Shown here one piece after another: positions 33,869 through 44,972 of a stretch of DNA of 64,000 nucleotides. The notes beneath the pieces were generated by a model. It did not search any database and was not told the DNA's origin. It saw nothing but the letters and a program-made list of their open reading frames with translations. Source of the stretch: Erigeron canadensis (lineage: Eukaryota > Streptophyta > Magnoliopsida > Asterales > Asteraceae); NCBI RefSeq assembly GCF_010389155.1, contig NC_057767.1, positions 20,161,723-20,225,722 on the forward strand. The letters are read 5' to 3'. The position numbers and the translations under genes were made by a program. Position 1 is the stretch's first letter; each line of letters starts with the position of its first letter.

Positions 33869-36508
33869 TGATATATTGTAATGTCTGAAGTACGTGTTGA
33901 TTTTTCTTGTAGGAATGAATTTGATGAGCCCGGTGATGAAGACAATTGGTGTGTGAAAACAAGTCTTCAAAGCTTTCTCATTGTCTTTGGAGAACTTGAT
34001 TCAATCTTGGTCTTGGACTTCTTGAAGTTAGATCATCTGTTGTTTCTCAATGTTCTTTGTGAACAGAAAATGATGAGTGTGTGTATTAAATCTTCGAATA
34101 TTGTTGAATTATGAATCAGAGTTGTCTTTTGAGGTGCGGAAGGTATGAATTTGTCTTGAATTCTTCAATCTTCGAATCTTGAAGTCATTTCTTTGAAATC
34201 TTGGAATGAATTTTCAGAAATATGTACTCTCCCCCTTGATGTGTGCAATGTAGCTTTAGATAAAGTGTTTGTTGTATGACGTGAAGATCTTTAATTTGAC
34301 GAAGACTCTTTTTGAAGCTTTTCTTCTTTGTCTCGAATCTTCAATCTTTTGTCCTTTGAATCTTTGATCTTTGTCACATCGTCTTGAATACTTTTGAGAG
34401 TGAACATTTCAAAAAGTTTTTGGAAAGTCTCTTATGAAGTAATCATGCTCCTCATTTTTGAAGCTGAATGATAGTATCTCTGAAAGCAATTGAAACAACC
34501 AAACACAAACTTTTCTCCTTGTCCTTATCAATCATTCAATCATATTATTTTCTCCCCCTCATAATGACAAGGTTGGAAACCAATGTCATTATGCAAACAT
34601 TGATTGATTTGAATATTTAGAAGAAATAATCATGACTAAAATTTAGACATTATACACATGAAGATTTATCAATAAACAAAACATCAATCTAATCACATAA
34701 TCCAACCCAATTGTTCCTATGGATGACTAAAATGTAAGATTGAAGTTATTTGGATAACCGTTGTATCATGGTGTTGGTGTTTTCTATGTTCGGGTGATGA
34801 GAAAAGAAACCGGATAAGAATGATCCGTTTGCATTCAAAAATCGAAAGGATTAATGAAATGACCGAAGGAAATGTATTATCATTTATCGGATTTCCTATG
34901 TATCATTGAGACATGCACAAAGCAAACCTCTAACATAGTTTGGTCTTTTGGCTTTCCAACCTCAAGATTGCTTCAAATAATGTAAACCATGGTCAGTGTC
35001 ACCTAAGCGTTCGATAACCATGTTCCACTATACTTAAAGACTTTTAGGAAAAAATCCAAGGTCACAATAGACTTCTTGTTAACTCAATAATTACACAAAT
35101 GCAATTATGAGACCTACGTTCAAAGCGGGAAATGATGTTAGCAATGGTAAGATTTCCATTTGATCATCGTGAAATATCAATGAAGATATCACTACAAATG
35201 TTCCGGCTATATCACAAAGATAAGCATGTATATCACAAAGATATGACGCAAATGTGTCCTAAATAATGAATAACGATCAAATTAATGATCAATTATAAGA
35301 GCTCTAGACACAAAGTGATCAAATGAAGTCGGGGACTGGAGCAGAGTGTCACCCTTTTTCAATATCAACGTCTTCCAAATGAAGAGTTAATAGAGATGAG
35401 AAAATCTCCGTGAGAAATAAAACAAGCATTTGTTAAGAAACACTTGAGTGGTTGGGTAAAGATGTGCATTGCTTCACTGGGTCCATGAAGGCTTTTTCAA
35501 TACCGAAAAACCAACAAATGATATCCGATAGAAATGTGTTTTACCCGGCGAATTTAGAATTTTAGAGAAGGGTATCAATTCTTTTAACCCTTTTCTCACA
35601 ACATATCACCTTAACCTCTCACTTTTCGACTTTACTCCCTCCAACTTAGTTGCACAAAATCATCATCTCTCAAAATATCCTCACTATCTAATGAAAGAAG
35701 TGAATACTCCGGGGTTAGAACTCGTCGGCAATGATGAAATTCATGGAGTAGAATTTTGAAAAAAAATCTAGTCGCTCATGTGCAAACTAAACACCGAACT
35801 TCCTTTGAAGCAAATGTTTTTGAAAAAAAAACACCAAATGTGAAAAAAAAATGTATAAAACAACACATTTGAAGTTTTGAAAGAGTTTTGAAATCACAAA
35901 CTCCCCCTTAATCTATGCAAAGATAGATCAAAAAGATTTGCATAAAAAAATGATTTGTGTGAAATCAAAATAGGTTTTATGAAAAATGAACTCAATCAAT
36001 TGTTTAAGATGAGATAACTCAGGAGTACACAAAGGCGTTCAATCCTTTGCTTCTTATATCAACAATTGAGAGTTAAACAGGTGTAACAAAATTGCAATTA
36101 ACATCTTGTATTACTCATATATATTCATATAAGACCACTTGGAAGTACACAAAGGCGTTCAATTCCATGTTATCTTATATTAATTTATATGTATAATAAC
36201 ATGAATTAATTCCAACTTTGAAACATAAATAATTTTTCTTTTTAAGACCAGGTTGCATATAGAGTATATGCAAGCCATTTATAAAATAAATAACACGAAT
36301 AAGCACGGGTTATTCACTGAGTGTGCATAAGCCATTTTGAAATAAATAGTTTAAAGAAGAACGGGTTGCATACTGAATATACGCAAGCCACTTATAAAAT
36401 AAAAGAAAATTAAGAAAATCTTTTTGTTATTTTTCAAAATTTTATATTTTTGTATTTGATTTTTGGTTTTCAAAAATGAATCAAGAATTCCTTTCATGGT
36501 AAAGTGAA
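33869..36508 (-). other. Long 3' non-coding region of element C
   Basis: About 2.6 kb, homologous to 23362-26590 of B without any kept reading frame. It holds three more polypurine tracts (34227, 34551, 35901), two ACACAAAGGCGTTCAAT motifs (36015, 36145) and three GGTTGCATA/TGCAAGCC hairpin-like units (36251, 36307, 36364). Confidence 0.7.
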
Positions 36509-37360
36509 TCAAGAATCAAGATTTAGCATACCAAGTTTAGAGATTAAGAAATTAAACCTCTTTTCGTCCAGTGGTTTTGTGAACAAATCAGCGAGTTGAT
36601 GGTCAGTTCCCACGAAATAGAGTTCGATATCACCTTTCTCAACATGATCTTTGAGAAAATGATATCTCACATCAATATGCTTTGAACGTGAGTGGTTGAC
36701 TGAGTTGACAGCAATTGCAATGGCACTTTGAGAATCACAATAGATAGGGACACGATCATATTTCAGACCATAATTGGTAAGTTGTGTTTTCATCCATAAC
36801 ACTTGAGCACAACAACTAGCAGCGGCTACATATTCAGCTTCTGCTGTTGACAGTGATACGCAATTTTGCTTCTTGGATGACCAACTTACAATCTTATCCC
36901 CTAAGAATTGTAAAGTACCAGATGTGCTCTTGCGATCAAGCTTACAACCTGCATGATCTGCATCTGAATAGGCAGTTAAATTGAATCCAGTATCCCTTGG
37001 ATACCAGAGACCAAAATTGGGTGTACCCTTCAGATAACGAAAAATTCGTTTCACAGCTTGGTAATGTAAATCAGTTGGAGCGGCTTGATACCTAGCACAC
37101 ATACATGTTGCAAACATTATATCTGGGCGAGATGCTGTAAGATACAACAACGAACCAATCATGCTTCTATACCTCTTTTGGTCAAATGGTTTCCCATTTT
37201 TATCAGCATTTATGTTTGTACGAGCAGCCATTGGGGTTGAAATTGAAGAACAGTTAGTCATTTCAAACTTTTTCAACATATCTTTTATGTACTTACCTTG
37301 TGATATAAAAATACCAGTTGGTAATTGTTTGATTTGTAGACCCAAAAAGTAATTCATTTC
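36509..37360 (-). pseudogene. RT end and RNase H, element C
   Basis: Open frame 37357-36509, 282 codons. Starts at MNYFLGLQIKQLPTG, the end of the RT domain, and continues with a complete copia RNase H: ADHAGCKLDRKSTSG, SLSTAEAEYVAAASCC, CDSQSAIAIAVN, KHIDVRYHFLKDHV, QLADLFTKPLDEKRF. All catalytic acidic positions I know for this domain are present. Two single-base losses near 37385 and 37362 separate it from the upstream RT frame. Confidence 0.88.
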
Positions 37361-37384
37361 CCAATCATACTCATTTCAAAATGA

Positions 37385-38705
37385 TTGACCATTAGAGATG
37401 AAAATTTTGGCAAAAAGTTTGACTGGTTGACCCAAAAATAATGTCATCAACATATATTTGGACAAGTAAAACATGTTTACCTTGCTTACGAATAAACAGG
37501 GTAGGATCAATAGTACCTTTGGTAAAGCCTCCTTTGAGTAAGAAAGTAGATAAGGAATCATACCATGCTCGGGGTGCCTGCTTCAAACCATAGAGAGCCT
37601 TGTCTAACCTGTAGACATGGTTTGGCTTGTTAGGATCAACAAAACCTTCATGTTGTTCCACGTAAACTTCTTCTTTGAGTTCTCCATTCAAGAATGCTGT
37701 CTTCACATCCATTTGAAACACTGTGAAGTTTCTGAATGCGGCATAAGCTAAGAATATACGAATGGCCTCCATTCTAGCAACAGGAGCGAAAGTTTCGTCG
37801 AAATCCACACCAGGTTGTTGACAGTAACCCTTTGCAACTAATCTAGCTTTGTTCCTTACCACAACTCCATTTTCATCCTTCTTGTTCTTGAAAATCCACT
37901 TGGTGCGAATTGGTTCTTTTCTTGGATTTGGAACCAATGTCCATACTTTCAGTCTTTCAAACTGAGCTAATTCATTTTGCATTGCTTTAACCCACTCTGG
38001 ATCACAAAGAGCTTCAGAGACGGTTTTGGGTTCAATGTTACTCAGTGAAAGTGCAACAAGACACTCATTGACTGTAGTACGAGTAGAAACACCAGCTTGT
38101 GGATCTCCGATGATTTGTTCTGCAGGATGATCTTTGCGCATACGTGACCACTTGTTGTCATGAGGAAGAGGATTTTGTTGATGAAGGTCAACATTATTAT
38201 CATTAAATCCAGAGTTCTGTTGAGCAATGAAATCATAGCTTGGAAGAACTCTTTCCTCAAAATTTGGATGATCAAAATCCAGTGGTACATACACATTTGG
38301 AGTATATGATGGATTTGTTGTTTGGGTGATTTGAGAAGGTTGTTCTTGATCATTCTTTTGAGAATAAATATCATTTGAAGATGATTCTTCTTGCTCTGTA
38401 GAATTTGAAGATGATTCATGATTGTTGTCTGGAACTGATTCATTTGTTTGAATGGGGTTATTGTTCGGAATTGGTTCAATGATGACTTGAGGTTCCTTTT
38501 CTTGAATCGGTTTTGAATTGTAGAATTCTTCAAAAAGAATATCTAGCTCTTCACTTGTTGGAGTTGGATATTTCTTGAATTTTGAAGCTAAGGTAGACAT
38601 CCTTGAGGAAGCACTTGAAGTACTTGGATCACTGATTGTTGGTAGCAAACTTTCTTGTTCAAATATCATGCCTGACATCTCGTCAAACCAAACATTCATG
38701 GTTTC
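37385..38705 (-). pseudogene. Integrase tail and reverse transcriptase, element C
   Basis: Open frame 38699-37392, 435 codons. Residues 1-190 are the integrase tail and a Ser/Asn/Gln-rich linker. The RT covers about 195-435: [57 protein letters not shown] and the catalytic YVDDIIFGS. It ends a few residues later because one base is missing (CAAAATTTTC here, CGAAACTTTTC in B). Upstream a TGA at 38721-38723 breaks the link to the integrase (Arg in B). Otherwise the RT looks complete, unlike that of B. Confidence 0.9.
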
Positions 38706-38720
38706 TTGAATCGTGTTTGT

Positions 38721-39530
38721 TCAACGATTGAAGATGCGATATGCAATCGATGTCTTTGAGTAACCAACAAAGTAACCTTCGTCACCTTTCCTTTCAAACT
38801 TTCCAACAATTTCCCGATCATTCAAGGTATAACAGACACACCCAAAAATATGGAAGTAATTGATGTTGGGTTTGCGTTTGTTAATAACCTCATAAGGAGT
38901 CTTCTCATGACGCTGATTGATGATGGACCAATTTTGAGTGTGACAGGTTGTGTCAACAGCTTCAGCCCACATGTTTGATGGTAACTTGGAATAAGCAAGC
39001 ATTGTTCTTGCTGCTTCCACCAGCGTACGGTTTCTCCTTTCAACAACACCATTTTGTTGCGGGGTACGAACAGCAGAGAATTGGTGAGAAATGCCTTTTG
39101 ATTTGCAAAATTCATTGAAGATAGCATTTTTGAACTCAGTACCGTTATCTGAACGGATATAACGGACTGGAAGTTGAAGATTCACTTGAGTGGAAGTGAT
39201 GAAATCGATCAGTATTTGAGTTGTTTCATCTTTTGAAGCAAGAAACTTGACCCAAGTGTATCTAGAATAATCATCAATGATAACCAGAATATATCTCTTC
39301 CCGTTTCTACTTTGTACTTTCATAGGCCCACAAAGATCCATGTGAAGCAAATGAAGAGGTGCCAAAGTGTGTGGTGTTTTCTTTGGTTTATGAGAAGTTC
39401 TCTTGATCTTCCCAACTGCATAAGAAGGACAGACATGCTTACTTTCATATTTGTAGTCAGGCAAACCTTCAACAAGTTGCTTGTTGACTAAAGCATTGAT
39501 GGTTTGATAATTCAAGTGAGAAAAGCCTTC
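38721..39530 (-). pseudogene. Integrase, element C
   Basis: Within the open frame 39605-38721. It contains the zinc module end (HVCPSYAVGKIKR), first Asp in HMDLCGP, YSRYTWVKFLASKDE, second Asp in IRSDNGTEF, the QQNGVVERRN Glu region, and SKLPSNMWAEA. It would insert cDNA into the genome. It is separated from the protease by a single extra T in a T-run (GGCTTTTCTC, 39526-39535; GGCTTTCTC in B) and from RT by TGA at 38721-38723. Confidence 0.9.
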
Positions 39531-39957
39531 TGTGCCACAACCAAGAATTTTTCGAAGTAGCTTTTGAAACAAGACAGATATTATCAGTTGGTTGGTTATC
39601 ATCAAGATTAACTATGAAAAGATTGTCTTCATGATCTCCGCATAGGATATCAATTCCATCTAGAGTTTGGACTTTGCACAGAGATTGTCGAAAAAGAACT
39701 TGAAGATTGTTGTCACAGAACTGTCCAACACTGAACAAGTTATGACTCAGGCCTTCAACATAATGAACTTTCTTAATGACAATTCCGTTTCTTTCATTCT
39801 CTCCATAACCTAGAATTGGAGCGAAATTGTTGTTTCCGAAACGCACAGTTCCCATGAATCTTTCAACAAAATTCTTGAGCAATGATTTATTGCCAGTCAT
39901 GTGTTTTGAACACCCGGAATCAAGTATCCATACACAGATGGTTATTTCCTGCAAACA
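39469..39957 (-). pseudogene. Protease and integrase zinc region, element C
   Basis: Frame 39954-39469, which starts with a non-ATG codon because it continues a polyprotein. The active site WILDSGCSKHMTG is at residues 9-21, followed by GTVRFGNN, VHYVEGLSHNLFSVGQFCD and LWHRR, the start of the integrase zinc module, before a frameshift. The protease would cut the Gag-Pol polyprotein. Its frame is +1 relative to the stop-bounded Gag frame upstream and is open across the Gag stop (TAA at about 39962-39964). Confidence 0.88.
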
Positions 39958-39961
39958 AAAT

Positions 39962-42900
39962 TTAACCGACTTTAGGTACCCACTTAAAGACGGGTCCTTT
40001 GTGGTTAGTTAATACAGGCAGGGGGTATAACTTAGGAGATGCATACAAACATGCTTTCGAATCAACATACTTGTTAACAAGCACATTATCAACAAGCACA
40101 TTTGGATTAAACAATCGAATATTAATGCATGAATCAAAAGTAACATGTTTACCAACATTCAAACCATGCATATAAGAACAAGAATTAACATTGTTTACAA
40201 CATCACAAGGCTTAGCCTTGGCACCATTAACATTGTTTAACACAGAGGACTTAAAAGATAAATTGTTTGACGCAAAAACATGCTTTTTCTTTCTACCATC
40301 TTTTCTTCTTCGCCTTTTCTTCTTTTTATCAACATTAGTGAACTTAGGTACTAATGACTTAGCTACCCATTTAGTCTCACTAATTAAGCTCTTCTCCACC
40401 TGTTGGATTGGCATTAAGAAGATTAGAATGAATGTTTTGAAGCACTTTTATCTTTTTAGACTCTTTTAGACTCTTTTAGAGGTGCGGAAACTTCTTGTTT
40501 CTTAGGTTTATCATGAGAAAACCAGCCATATCTATCCCTATACCTAGTTGCACCATTTGAAGCATCCCTAGTTAGCAAAACTGAGCTAGACTTAGACACT
40601 TTAGAGTTTGAACTAGAATGAGGGCTAGACAAAGAAACATTTGAATTGATTTCCAGAAATTTCACTTTGTTGTATTTTATTTTGGGATTGGTCTCATCTT
40701 GCTTGGTTTTGACATGCTTTTCTGGGGTAGGACACTTTGTTTTCAACTTATTGATTCTTGGTTTGGTGACAGTCTTTGGTTCAGTCTTGATGGGTTTGGA
40801 AGTAACCTGTTTCTTTGAATAATATGAAGTTGGAGTTTTGAAAAACGATTTTGGAGATTCCTCTTTTGATTCAACTTTGATTTTGGTAGATTCAATCTTT
40901 TTCTCAGTTTCAGAATCAAAAACATATTCTCCCTCCATGAATTTATCAAAATCAGATTTGTTGAATGGTGAAACGGGAGAGAATTTTGAAAAATTAGGAG
41001 TTTTGTTTTCCAACTTCACACTATTGGTTGTCTCAGGAATAAAATCAACTTGAACTGACGCTTCTTTGGTTTCACAATAAAATTGAGTAGAAGTATCAAC
41101 ACATATACTAGCACAAGGCTTAGGGTGAACAACTAACTCTTCAGGAAACTCACAAGTGAAAAACCTAACGTAGTACCATATCAAAACTAAACTATGCGCA
41201 AGTTCGTCATTCGATAAATCAGATTGCACATAATCATCAGCTATTTCAGTAGCAGTATTTCGACATGAATACTCAAAAGAATCAGTCAAGGTTTGGGTGG
41301 AGGAACAAGTAGATGAAACACAAGCAGTCTGAGTTGAATGGTCTACTAATAGACTGAAATCAGTTTGTGTAGAAACATTCACACAAACTTTCTTGATATC
41401 AACAACAATTGATTCATTTTTTGAATTCGGACTTTGAGACTTTAGATTATTGATAAGGTTTTGTTGAGATTCCACCTTTTGTTGTAAACCTTCTATTTGT
41501 TTTTCCAAAATTGTGGATGGAACATACACTTTAGTTGGTTTAGGTGGGGAAACGACAGATTCTTGGTTTTGAAAATTAGACGCAATCTCTTCTAATTCAA
41601 AAATTGAAGACTTTTTCATTTCGTAAGAAGTGTTGATGGCATCATAATTAACCAAAAATTTATTGTTTTGAATTTTCTCAACTTCATCAGTCTCAAATTC
41701 GTCATCCAATGGACGTATGAATTGTTGAACCATACCAAGTCTCAAAAACTTTTCATCATACAAGGGTTCAATCTTTTCTTTGGCTTTTTGCAATGGAGTG
41801 ATATTCTCAAATCCCAACCCATGAAGAAGTTCTGATCTATCAATCTTTGACTTATTGAAATAGGCAGTGAAATCCAAAAGAGGGTTTTGTTCAACTTTGT
41901 ACAACTTTTCTTGATAGAAAAGTATATTCTTTTTATGTTCCTCAATTTGTTTTCCAAGATTTTCAATCTCAATGCCTTTTAAAAAACAGTTATGATTTAA
42001 ATCAGAAACTTTTCTTTCAAGTTCAATTGTTTTTGGTGTAGCTTCTTGAAGCTTTTTATTCAGAATATCAATATCCATTTGTCTCGCATTTGCACGAAGC
42101 CATTCATTGGTCTTTTGAACTTCAAGATCTTGATTGGCCTTTTCAAGATCAAGTATGGTCTTTTCTAAATTATAACACTTTTTCAATAACTTAGAGTCAG
42201 GAGATGCATTCATTTCACATTCTTTGACCAACATTTTTTCTTTGTAGTTTTGAAATTTTTGTTTCATAGCATCATAATCAAAAAAAAGTTTAGAATTTTC
42301 TTCAAGAAGTTTTGTGTATTCCCTTTTTGAAAAGACAATGCTATTTTTCAATTTCTTGTTTTTGTTGGCTAAAGAAGTGTAATGATTTGTCAGGTTTGAT
42401 AAGGCAATTCTACAAGACTCTTTATCCTTAATTGTTGAAAAAGTAGAGTCGAGATTTACCTCATCATCAGGATATTCCTCGTCAGTATTGTCAGCCTCCA
42501 GCATCTTTTCTTTGCTCAACCTTGCCATGAAACATACATTGGCAGACAGATCTTCATCTTCATCATCAGTAAGCAAGAGCCACTTGTCATCTTCAGCAAT
42601 CAAGGCTTGATCGGCTTCAACTTGCTTTGCTAGAAGCATCTTCTGCTTGTAGTATGCATAATCCTTTTTGCGAGGCAGTTTGCAATCCACAGCAAAATGA
42701 CCAGGAAATCCACAGTTGTAACACTTTTTGTCAGATTTCTTCTCTTTCTCCATGATTTGTTTCTCATTATCTGCTTTCTTGTCTCTTTGCTTGGAGACAG
42801 TTGTTTCACCTTGTTCAAAACTCTTGTGATGATATTGTTCCTTCTTTGGAAATGCACTTGTTGATGAAGTTCGAAGATTGTTGTTATTTGGCCTCACTTT

Positions 42901-43128
42901 GAAATATTTCTTCTTGAAATGCTTGGTAACAGCGACAAGAGCTTGGTAGAATTCATCAGGAACACCATCTCTTGGAGCCAAGTAATCTTCTCCTTCCTCA
43001 TCAGATGAAGAAAGAATAGTCATTTGTCTTTTAATAGCCTCAGAAACCTTTCGTTCAACAACCAATGCCAAAGGATCAGTAGATACAACTTCTGGCACTT
43101 TGTTGAATGAATTTTTGCTTATTGTCAA
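39962..43128 (-). pseudogene. Gag C-terminal half and extension, element C
   Basis: Frame 43128-40456 (890 codons) plus 40414-39962 (150 codons). In order: end of Gag domain, CCHC knuckle CYNCGFPGHFAVDC (intact), acidic LLTDDEDED, long coiled-coil parts (about residues 250-420), LLHGLGFENITP, EKQIEGLQQKVESQQN, the STQT cluster (41290-41373), Lys/Ser-rich stretches, and a basic KKKRRRRKDGRKKKH (about 40300). A 10-bp duplication (CTCTTTTAGA twice, 40461-40480) and an extra base near 40393 shift the frame. The Gag extension ends KWVPKVG then TAA, as in B. Confidence 0.85.
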
Positions 43129-43525
43129 ATTCGGTTAAGACATTTGTCAGTCGAATTGTTGAAGTTACATCAGAACCTTCCATTTGTCTAGCAACTTCAT
43201 CCCAAATCTCCTTTGCTGTGTCGTAAGAATCAACTGAGCCATAAATCTCATCAGGAAGTGCTTGGTACAAGCATGACCTAGCTCTGTTGTCAGCAGCAGT
43301 ACGATCTCTTTGTTCAGCATTTAACAGATCAGGATTCAAAATAGTACGGGTAGTAGGATGACGATGCATAGCAAGTCCATTGATGATTGAGTCCTTAAGC
43401 ATGTGACCATTTGTCTGACGTTCAATGTAATCCATGAACCTTTTCTTCCAAAGTCCATAATTACCACGATAAAGAACTGGTGGTCTTGTATCAGTACCCA
43501 GAGACAATGCTTCACGAGTAGTCAT
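43076..43525 (-). pseudogene. Gag N-terminus, element C
   Basis: ATG at 43525 (MTTREALSLGTDTRPP). The capsid-like domain begins with LWKKRFMDYIERQTNG and runs to NVLTEFDN. There about 0.24 kb present in B (ESLEAVYYRF through the FIKALGPEW block) is missing and the frame shifts, ending at 43076. The central Gag domain is therefore gone. The neighbouring frame 43128-40456 picks up at KVPEVV. Confidence 0.88.
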
Positions 43526-44632
43526 TTGAAATTGAGAATTGAACTGTTTTTGAAGAAAGAATGAAATTATGAAACGATCTAATTTGAGTTGAAATGAAAC
43601 GATTTGAATTTGAAATGAAACTAAAACGATCTGAATTTGGATTTAAAATGAAACGATCTAATCTGGGATTAAAATGAAACGATCTGTTTTGAATGAAGAA
43701 TGAAACAATGTAGAAGAAGTGTAAATGAAACGATCTAAATTGAATGAAGAATGAAATGATTTGAACTTAAAACGATTTTCAGAAGAAGGAAAAATTCTAA
43801 GTATTCTGAAATGATTTAGGCAAAGTTTTGGTATGAATTGGAATGAAATGAATTGAGCAAAACCAATCACGAAGATCAGTTACCCAAAAGTATTATGATT
43901 TCCAAACACACCTCTTCAAAAATTACTCAAACCAGAGAAAATTCAAGTGAAACTAGAAACGATCTAAAAGAGATCGTTTTGGTTCCTCTTCAGAATTTCT
44001 CAACCACTTGTATTTTTCAAGAATTGAATTGACCAAAACCAATCCAAAGGATCAGTTAGCCACAATCAGTTCTTCACAATACAACACTTTATCAAAATGA
44101 TCAAAATCTGAGTCGTTTGACAATCCACAACACTGATATGAAAGTATGATGGAAAGAAAAACTGAAACGATCTAAATTAAGATCGTTTTAGCTTTTTACA
44201 GTCGTCTTCAACCTCTGAACATGAACAACTCCATTGTCGATATTTAAAACTTCAATATCTTTTGATTTTCTGAGAATTGAATCATGAAACCATTTACAAA
44301 CAGTTTGTTTTCCCCTCAGCAATGATCTGATTAACAAACTTTAGCTTATAACACAACAGAATCAAATCCCAAAATTTACCGCCAAAAACTCAAAATCTGA
44401 ACTTTTGATCCAGATTGAATTAGAACATGAAACTTGAGAGAATTATGTTATTAACTATGAGGAATCGAACGGTGAACAAACATCTGTGATCTTATGTGAT
44501 TTAAGAGGTTAATTTTTTGGTTTTTCAGTGAAAAAAAAATGATGAACAGAATCAGAAATAAAACAGAATTAAAGGTATTTTTGATGAAATGTGATTGAAT
44601 TCAGTAATGGATCGAGATCAAAATGATGTTTT
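43526..44632 (-). repeat. Leader of element C with ACGATC motif array
   Basis: Non-coding. By eye it contains seven plus-strand ACGATC words in the context GAAACGATCT(A/G), between 43572 and 44170, and two GATCGT words that pair with neighbouring forward copies (43957-43981 and 44163-44189) to make hairpins. Degenerate copies (AAACGATTT) lie between. Short frames at 43658-43870 are composed of this repeat. Confidence 0.88.
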
Positions 44633-44643
44633 CTCTGATACCA
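44633..44643 (-). other. Primer binding site of element C (Met tRNA type)
   Basis: Minus strand TGGTATCAGAG, two bases inside the 5' LTR edge. Confidence 0.85.
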
Positions 44644-44645
44644 AA

Positions 44646-44967
44646 TGTAATCAACACGATTTTCTTAACCGAATTCACATCAACAATGGTATTTGGTTAG
44701 TGTGTGTGTTCTTGGTGTTTGTGTGTGTTTTGAGAGACAATTGGAATCAAGAGTGTAATATTCAGGTGTAATTGGTATGAATAATGTGTTGTTAATCTTC
44801 CAAGTTATAATTTCTAAGGAATTGAGGGTTATTTATAGTCCAAACTATCTAACTATGCTAATTAACACTATTAGCCCCTCAACCTTAGAAATTATCAACT
44901 CATGACTTAACAACAAGTAAGTCCATAACTTAAATTACAATGTATCACTATTTTTGGATTTCTAACA
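44646..44967 (-). repeat. Element C 5' LTR
   Basis: 322 bp, identical to 33534-33855 except for two substitutions (near 44684 and 44738). TATA box on the minus strand at about 44829-44838. Confidence 0.95.
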
Positions 44968-44972
44968 ACGGT

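Larger units (their letters stand above)
33534..44967 (-). mobile_element. Element C: young Ty1/copia retrotransposon, relative of B
   Basis: LTRs 33534-33855 and 44646-44967, 322 bp each, differ at only two positions I can see. The TSD ACGGT is perfect (33529-33533 and 44968-44972). It lies in the leader of B and has the same domain order as B. LTRs and proteins are clearly related to B but a distinct subfamily. Despite the near-identical LTRs, the coding region has several frame breaks and a deletion in gag. Confidence 0.95.

Noticed and set aside
39944..39964. Tiny intron between Gag and protease in C
   Set aside because: The GT to AG span is only about 18-21 nt, too short for plant splicing, and removal would not put protease in the Gag frame. 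Kept only as an alternative in the finding.
26593..43525. Integrated pararetrovirus origin for the RT-containing blocks
   Set aside because: Integrase, LTRs, PBS, polypurine tract and target duplications all point to LTR retrotransposons.
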